Shown here one piece after another: positions 4,446 through 7,882 of a stretch of 7,882 bases of DNA; the stretch's first letter is position 1, and the number at the start of each line of letters is the position of its first letter. Where the stretch lies: the NCBI GenBank assembly GCA_947371715.1, contig CANBQQ010000139.1:1-7882 (forward strand), in the 5' to 3' direction. This stretch comes from Flavipsychrobacter stenotrophus. Lineage in GTDB: Bacteria; Bacteroidota; Bacteroidia; Chitinophagales; Chitinophagaceae. The notes beneath the pieces are model-generated. The model made no database searches, had not been told where the DNA came from, and saw only the letters and a program-made list of their open reading frames with translations. The position numbers and the translations under genes are program-made.

Positions 4446-6773
4446 CTACTTCTTAAACCGAATAGTAAAGGTAGTCCCCACATTTTCTTCACTACTTATT
4501 TCCACAGTACCATTCATAGATTCGATCTGTGAGCGGACCAGATATAGGCCTATTCCGGTAGCATCCGTGTTGCCATGGAATGTCTCATACATACCAAACA
4601 GTTTTTCGCCATTAGTTGCCAGATTAATACCTCTCCCATTATCTGCTATGGTCAAAACCAGTTCACTTTCTGTGTTTTTTGCATCTACCGTTATTATGGG
4701 GTCACGGTTTGCATGTTTATACTTGATTGCATTACTAAGGAAATTGAGGAAAATACTATCCATGTATGCAGGGTTACCATCAAAAATTAAATGGCTTTCA
4801 ACATTATTCGCAATCGTGGCATTTGAGTTCTTTATTTCTATGTGTAATGTATCGACCGCTCTTTTGACATAATCATACAACACAAGCGGCACTCTTTTTA
4901 TTTCAAGCCTGTTTTGCGTATCAACTATATCTGAGAGATGAACAATTGTGGTGGTAAAACCTTCAGCGATCTCCTGGAGAAAGCCAAGCATCCTTTCCTT
5001 TTCAGATTGCTTATCTGCTATAATGTACAATTCCAGAATCACACCCAAATTATGTGCGTAAGATTTTAGATTATGCGTAACAATATTTGCAAAATTTACT
5101 AACCTCTTATTTTGCTCTTTCACTTTGTCACTAGTCTCTCTGATCTCTACTTCCAGTAGTTTTTGCGGTGTAATGTCTGCCACGTGTACAAAAAAACCGT
5201 TGACTTCTCCGCCTACAATATGGGGAAAATAATTGGCCAGTGAATATCGGGTGCCTTTCCCATCAGGAAGTGGAATTTCTCTTTCAAATGTCTGCACATG
5301 ACCTGCCAGAACACCGTCGATGTAGGGCTTATTCTTCTCGTATAGTGGCCCTAGTAGTTCTATAATGGTGATTTTGTTGATCATTTCTTCCCTCGATCTT
5401 CCAAACCATTGCAGGTAGGCACTATTGGCGAAGCGACAAATAAGGCTTTTATCCCAGTAAGCCAACATCGCTGAAAGATTATCTGCAGTCAATGCCAATA
5501 CTTCCCGGCTATCAGACAGTGATTTCACTTCTTCAAAACTGGCCTTCAGTATTTCTTCTGTTTTCTTCTTTTCTGTTATATCCTGCACGGTACCGCGTAT
5601 CGCCAGTGGTTTACCCTTACTATCGAACGTAAATTCCTTTGTTATGAACATGGTCTTCCGCACCCCATCAACAGTAATTACATCGATCTCATCCATACCC
5701 GACGTAAGATCTCCATTTACCACATTATTTAATGAAACTTCGGCAGATGCGCGGTGTTCAGGTACAATATAGTCGCTCAGCGATGGGATATTATCAGGAT
5801 TTGTAATCTTGTCAAAACCAATTAGTGCGTACAATCCTTCAGACCAATATCTCTTGCCATTAAGCAAGTTGATTTCCCAACATCCCAGGCGTGACATTTT
5901 TTCTGCTTTATGAAATCTGTCTATAAGCTGCACCACTGAAGTGGCATCTACTCTGATGGTAAACAGTTTAATGATCTCTTTACTTTCATTCAAGTACGGG
6001 ATCACCGATAGGTTACTCCATGTTACATCCCCTTTCTTACTAATGTTCTTAATTGTATCCCTGAAGATATTTCCCTTTGAGACTACATCAAATATTCGCT
6101 TATTCACATCCTCTGATATATCCGCCAGGGCAATAGCACTATAATTTTTCCCTACTATTTCATTTTCAGGCAAGCCTGTAAGGGCGCAGTATTTCTCGTT
6201 AGCGTATTCAAAATTGCTCTCTTTATCAAAAACGGCCACCGCTGCGATCTCATCCAGAGCACTCCTGAAAAAGTTTGTCTGTTTTTGTTTTAGCTTCAAC
6301 TCTAACAATGTCATTACCGACCTTGACAATATGGCCAATGATCGTTTCTGACTGTCTGTTAATTCATGCGACTGTGTATGTATGACACACAATGTTCCTA
6401 ACGATTGCCCGTCGCTGGTAACTAATGGCGCTCCGGCGTAGTATCTGATACTTGGATAACCGGTAACAAATGGATTATCAGCAAAAGATGGATGGTTGAC
6501 CGGGTCATTGACTTCAAACAGTTCGCTACCGTTAATAGCACGTGCACAAAAAGAAACCTCGCGGCCTGTTTCAGAAATATCAAGCCCGATCTTCGATTTG
6601 AACCATTGTCTGTTTTCATCAACGATGGTAATAAGCGCTATTGGAGTTTTACAAATTTCTGCAGCAAGCGTCGCAATATCATCATATTCCTGTTCTTGAA
6701 TAGTGTCTAATATTTCATACAACCTTACCGCCTCAAGCCGCTTGTTCTCCCCCTCAAGTCCTTTCTGTAACAT
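4446..6773 (-). CDS. GAF-PAS-PAS-PAS sensor histidine kinase
   Basis: The 775-residue predicted cytoplasmic kinase has no membrane helix or signal peptide. An N-terminal GAF domain (about 18-158) contains TPIALITIVDENRQWFKSKIGL and VSFCARAI. Three PAS-like modules follow: about 166-285 (AVFDKESNFEYANEKYCALTG), 286-405 (GCWEINLLNGKRYWSEGLYALIG, ending RGTVQDITEKK) and 425-540 (YWDKSLICRFANSAYLQWFG, ending VHVADITPQK). The phosphoacceptor is probably H567 in NFANIVTHNLKS, a variant H-box lacking the usual proline. The ATPase domain has the N box around N677-N681 (LNFLSNAIKY), G1 at D711-G715 (DNGRG) and G2 at 740-742 (GIGLYL). No receiver domain is fused and no response regulator lies nearby. 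The start at 6773 fits a well-formed promoter 19 nt upstream. The C-terminal third closely resembles the kinase encoded upstream. Signal and partner are unknown; redox, light or small-ligand sensing by GAF/PAS is possible but not shown. Confidence 0.93.
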   Translation of the reverse strand: MLQKGLEGENKRLEAVRLYEILDTIQEQEYDDIATLAAEICKTPIALITIVDENRQWFKSKIGLDISETGREVSFCARAINGSELFEVNDPVNHPSFADNPFVTGYPSIRYYAGAPLVTSDGQSLGTLCVIHTQSHELTDSQKRSLAILSRSVMTLLELKLKQKQTNFFRSALDEIAAVAVFDKESNFEYANEKYCALTGLPENEIVGKNYSAIALADISEDVNKRIFDVVSKGNIFRDTIKNISKKGDVTWSNLSVIPYLNESKEIIKLFTIRVDATSVVQLIDRFHKAEKMSRLGCWEINLLNGKRYWSEGLYALIGFDKITNPDNIPSLSDYIVPEHRASAEVSLNNVVNGDLTSGMDEIDVITVDGVRKTMFITKEFTFDSKGKPLAIRGTVQDITEKKKTEEILKASFEEVKSLSDSREVLALTADNLSAMLAYWDKSLICRFANSAYLQWFGRSREEMINKITIIELLGPLYEKNKPYIDGVLAGHVQTFEREIPLPDGKGTRYSLANYFPHIVGGEVNGFFVHVADITPQKLLEVEIRETSDKVKEQNKRLVNFANIVTHNLKSYAHNLGVILELYIIADKQSEKERMLGFLQEIAEGFTTTIVHLSDIVDTQNRLEIKRVPLVLYDYVKRAVDTLHIEIKNSNATIANNVESHLIFDGNPAYMDSIFLNFLSNAIKYKHANRDPIITVDAKNTESELVLTIADNGRGINLATNGEKLFGMYETFHGNTDATGIGLYLVRSQIESMNGTVEISSEENVGTTFTIRFKK

Positions 6774-6792
6774 GCTTACTTGCCTTTGATAG

Positions 6793-6823
6793 CAAATCTA
6801 TGTGTTACGGGCCGAAATACAAA
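6793..6823 (-). promoter_or_regulatory. Bacteroidota-type promoter of the GAF/PAS histidine kinase gene
   Basis: On the minus strand TTTG (6823-6820), a 19-nt spacer and TAGATTTG (6800-6793) match the TTTG-N19-21-TAnnTTTG consensus fully. The box ends 19 nt before the ATG at 6773, giving a leader of roughly a dozen bases and no Shine-Dalgarno, which is normal for the phylum. This supports both the chosen start and independent transcription of this kinase. Confidence 0.7.
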
Positions 6824-6828
6824 TTATC

Positions 6829-6852
6829 TATTTGCATAAAATGTGCCAAATA
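6829..6852. promoter_or_regulatory. Inverted repeat just upstream of the kinase promoter
   Basis: TATTTG (6829-6834) and CAAATA (6847-6852) are perfect 6-bp arms 12 nt apart. Allowing one bulged C, the pairing extends to eight base pairs with CA and TG. It ends 5 bp upstream of the -33 box, a usual place for an activator site. No protein can be named. Confidence 0.35.
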
Positions 6853-6854
6853 CT

Positions 6855-6891
6855 ACATATACTATCCCGTATAACTCTCCTTCACCCTCTT
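6855..6891. repeat. 37-bp direct repeat, copy 1
   Basis: This sequence recurs at 7015-7051 with one difference (C at 6887, T at 7047), exactly 160 bp away. Read on the minus strand it encodes K-R-V-K-E-S-Y-T-G followed by TAG, while the other copy encodes K-K-V-K-E-S-Y-T-G and TAG. The near identity next to unrelated flanks suggests a duplicated or dispersed element. Confidence 0.75.
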
Positions 6892-6897
6892 AACACT

Positions 6898-6920
6898 GGT
6901 CGAAGCGTCTCACTTCGTCC
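6898..6920. repeat. Hairpin 1 in the inter-kinase module
   Basis: GGTCGAAG (6898-6905) pairs with CTTCGTCC (6913-6920) with one mismatch around a 7-nt loop (CGTCTCA). The 5-bp CGAAG/CTTCG core is perfect. There is no adjacent T tract, so a terminator role is unlikely; it resembles a REP-type palindrome. Confidence 0.55.
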
Positions 6921-6928
6921 CGGCACAT

Positions 6929-6944
6929 GCAAGCATCTGCTTGC
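6929..6944. repeat. Hairpin 2 in the inter-kinase module
   Basis: GCAAGCATCTGCTTGC is a perfect 7-bp inverted repeat with a 2-nt centre (in practice a 6-bp stem with an ATCT tetraloop). It starts 8 bp after hairpin 1, so the two form a paired unit between the direct repeats. No T tract follows on either strand. Confidence 0.6.
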
Positions 6945-7014
6945 GAAACAAACATACCCGATCACATTAGCTTAGAACCAACCACTTTTATCTTTTCACT
7001 TTTAAATTAGGTTC

Positions 7015-7051
7015 ACATATACTATCCCGTATAACTCTCCTTCACCTTCTT
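7015..7051. repeat. 37-bp direct repeat, copy 2
   Basis: This is the second copy of the 6855-6891 repeat, with a single mismatch. It lies within the 27-codon minus-strand frame ending at 7022, whose last residues and stop codon are the repeat itself. Confidence 0.75.
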
Positions 7052-7105
7052 CAATCCATCAGGAGGACCTTCATGTAAATATGTACCACCATACCCTGTC
7101 CACAT
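7022..7105 (-). other. 27-codon open frame or gene remnant ending in the 37-bp repeat
   Basis: ATG at 7105 to TAG at 7024-7022 would encode a 27-residue peptide starting MWTGYGGTYLHEGPPDG and ending KKVKESYTG. The frame is open for five further codons upstream to a TGA. The composition (Gly, Tyr, Pro, Trp) looks more protein-like than random intergenic DNA, but there is no ribosome binding site or promoter. The end of the frame is repeated 160 bp away with a different upstream part. It could be the tail of a decayed gene carried with a repeat, a real small peptide, or chance. I do not recognise a family. Confidence 0.2.
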
Positions 7106-7139
7106 TTCGGCAAGAACTCATATTCTCATCTGTCGCTTC

Positions 7140-7882
7140 TTACTTCTTAAATCTTATCGTAAACGTAGTCCCCACATTTACTTCACTTTTTACCTCCACG
7201 GTTCCATTCATCGCCTCAATTTGCGTCTTTACAAGATATAGTCCTACACCCTTCGCATCTGCATTGCCATGAAACGTCTGATACATACCAAAGAGCTTTT
7301 CTCCATATTTTTCAAGGTCTATTCCTCTTCCATTGTCCTTAATTGCCAACACTAATTCTGTATCTGAATTTATGGCATAGATCTCAACAATTGGATCTCT
7401 ATCCGAATGTTTGTATTTAATGGCGTTACTAAGAAAATTCAGGAAAATACTCTCAATGTAGGCGCGATTAACTTCGAATACAATGCTCTGATCAACATTA
7501 TTATTTATGGTTGTGTGCGTATTTGCAACATCGATACGCAGCGTGCCGATTGCATTTATGATGAAGTCATGCAGAATAACGGGCTCCTTTTTTATTTCTT
7601 GTTTATTTTGTGTGTCTACAATCTCTGTAAGATGCACAATAGTATTGCTAAATCCGTTGGCTATGTCTTTCAAAAACCCGAGGAATTGTTCTTTCTCAAC
7701 TTCATCCTCTGCTGCGATAAACATATCAAGTATAACGCCCAGATTATTTGAGTAGGATTTCAAATTATGTGTAACTATATTGGCAAAATTTACCAATATT
7801 TTATTTTTTTCATTTAGTCGGTCATTTGTCCGCCTTACGTCTAACTCTAATACTTTCTGATGTGTAATATCTGCAACATGAA
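7140..7882 (-). CDS. PAS-type sensor histidine kinase, C-terminal part (5' end outside window)
   Basis: The frame is open to the right edge of the window, so only the last 246 residues are seen. It begins in the tail of a PAS module (HVADITHQK) and continues through a helical linker to the H-box NFANIVTHNLKSYSNN, where the histidine of THNLKS is the predicted phosphoacceptor. The ATPase domain follows, with LNFLSNAIKY (N box), DNGRG (G1) and GVGLYLV (G2), ending TIRFKK. An internal TTG at 7796 could be taken for a start, but coding continuity upstream (matching the VHVADITPQK region of the neighbouring kinase) shows that the gene is longer. The last 218 residues align to the downstream kinase without gaps at 142 identities, so the two are paralogues from duplication. 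No receiver domain or response regulator is attached. Confidence 0.93.
   Translation of the reverse strand, partial: HVADITHQKVLELDVRRTNDRLNEKNKILVNFANIVTHNLKSYSNNLGVILDMFIAAEDEVEKEQFLGFLKDIANGFSNTIVHLTEIVDTQNKQEIKKEPVILHDFIINAIGTLRIDVANTHTTINNNVDQSIVFEVNRAYIESIFLNFLSNAIKYKHSDRDPIVEIYAINSDTELVLAIKDNGRGIDLEKYGEKLFGMYQTFHGNADAKGVGLYLVKTQIEAMNGTVEVKSEVNVGTTFTIRFKK

Larger units (their letters stand above)
6774..7139. other. 366-bp intergenic region between the paralogous kinase genes
   Basis: The region holds, from the downstream kinase outward, a promoter (6793-6823), an upstream dyad (6829-6852) and a direct-repeat/hairpin module (6855-7051). About 90 bp next to the stop codon of the second kinase follow, including a 27-codon open frame of unclear status. 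There is no hairpin with a T tract after the stop at 7140, so no intrinsic terminator is evident between the two kinases. Confidence 0.7.

Noticed and set aside
6898..6944. Hairpins between the kinases as an intrinsic terminator for the upstream kinase.
   Set aside because: Neither stem is followed by a T tract on the minus strand, and they lie about 200 bp past the stop codon.
7061..7078. Textbook Shine-Dalgarno AGGAGG followed by ATG on the plus strand.
   Set aside because: The ATG is immediately followed by TAA, so no protein is made. On the other strand the bases belong to the 27-codon frame.
7140..7796. The second kinase as a complete 218-residue protein starting at TTG 7796.
   Set aside because: The frame continues without a stop to the window edge and encodes the PAS tail and linker homologous to the neighbouring kinase, so the gene is 5'-truncated by the window only.

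Overview
The window looks like part of a Bacteroidota chromosome, probably from the Sphingobacteriia/Chitinophagia side. The evidence is the TAnnTTTG promoter boxes with an upstream TTTG, the absence of Shine-Dalgarno sites before most genes, the hybrid kinases with an 'HNLKS'-type phosphoacceptor box, and intergenic repeat text of a kind common in that phylum. The genus assignment is inference; no rRNA or other marker gene is present.

Left half, all on the minus strand and read right to left: a TetR/AcrR regulator (3700-3062) overlaps by 8 nt a TolC-type outer-membrane channel (3069-1705). Next come an EmrA/HlyD-type periplasmic adaptor (1646-528) and the first 49 codons of a DHA2/EmrB-type MFS pump (147-1, cut by the window edge). 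Together they encode a self-regulated tripartite drug-efflux system spanning inner membrane, periplasm and outer membrane. The regulator's promoter lies on a perfect 18-bp tandem repeat that is the obvious operator candidate. The operon is tight except between adaptor and pump, where 380 bp without a gene hold two families of structured repeats.

Middle: a gene-free divergent region (about 3701-3877) with several inverted repeats leads rightwards into an ECF sigma-factor gene on the plus strand. Its reading frame clearly encodes sigma region 2 upstream of the only ATG (3953), back to a stop at 3875, yet contains no ATG, GTG or TTG there. The gene therefore uses an unusual start codon or has lost its 5' end. 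No anti-sigma gene follows. The sigma stop codon is separated by one base from the stop codon of a convergent gene.

Right half, minus strand: a complete GAF-PAS-PAS-PAS histidine kinase (6773-4446) and, upstream of it, the C-terminal 246 residues of a paralogous kinase (7882-7140, continuing outside the window). Their last 218 residues align without gaps at 142 identities (hand count). No response regulator is visible. The 366-bp gap between them carries a good promoter for the first kinase, an upstream dyad, and a 160-bp-period module made of two 37-bp direct repeats around two hairpins.

No rRNA, tRNA, CRISPR array, transposase or complete mobile element is visible. The most worthwhile unexplained items are the two structured repeat modules (200-424 and 6855-7051), the missing start codon of the sigma gene and the layered dyads in the 3709-3823 control region.
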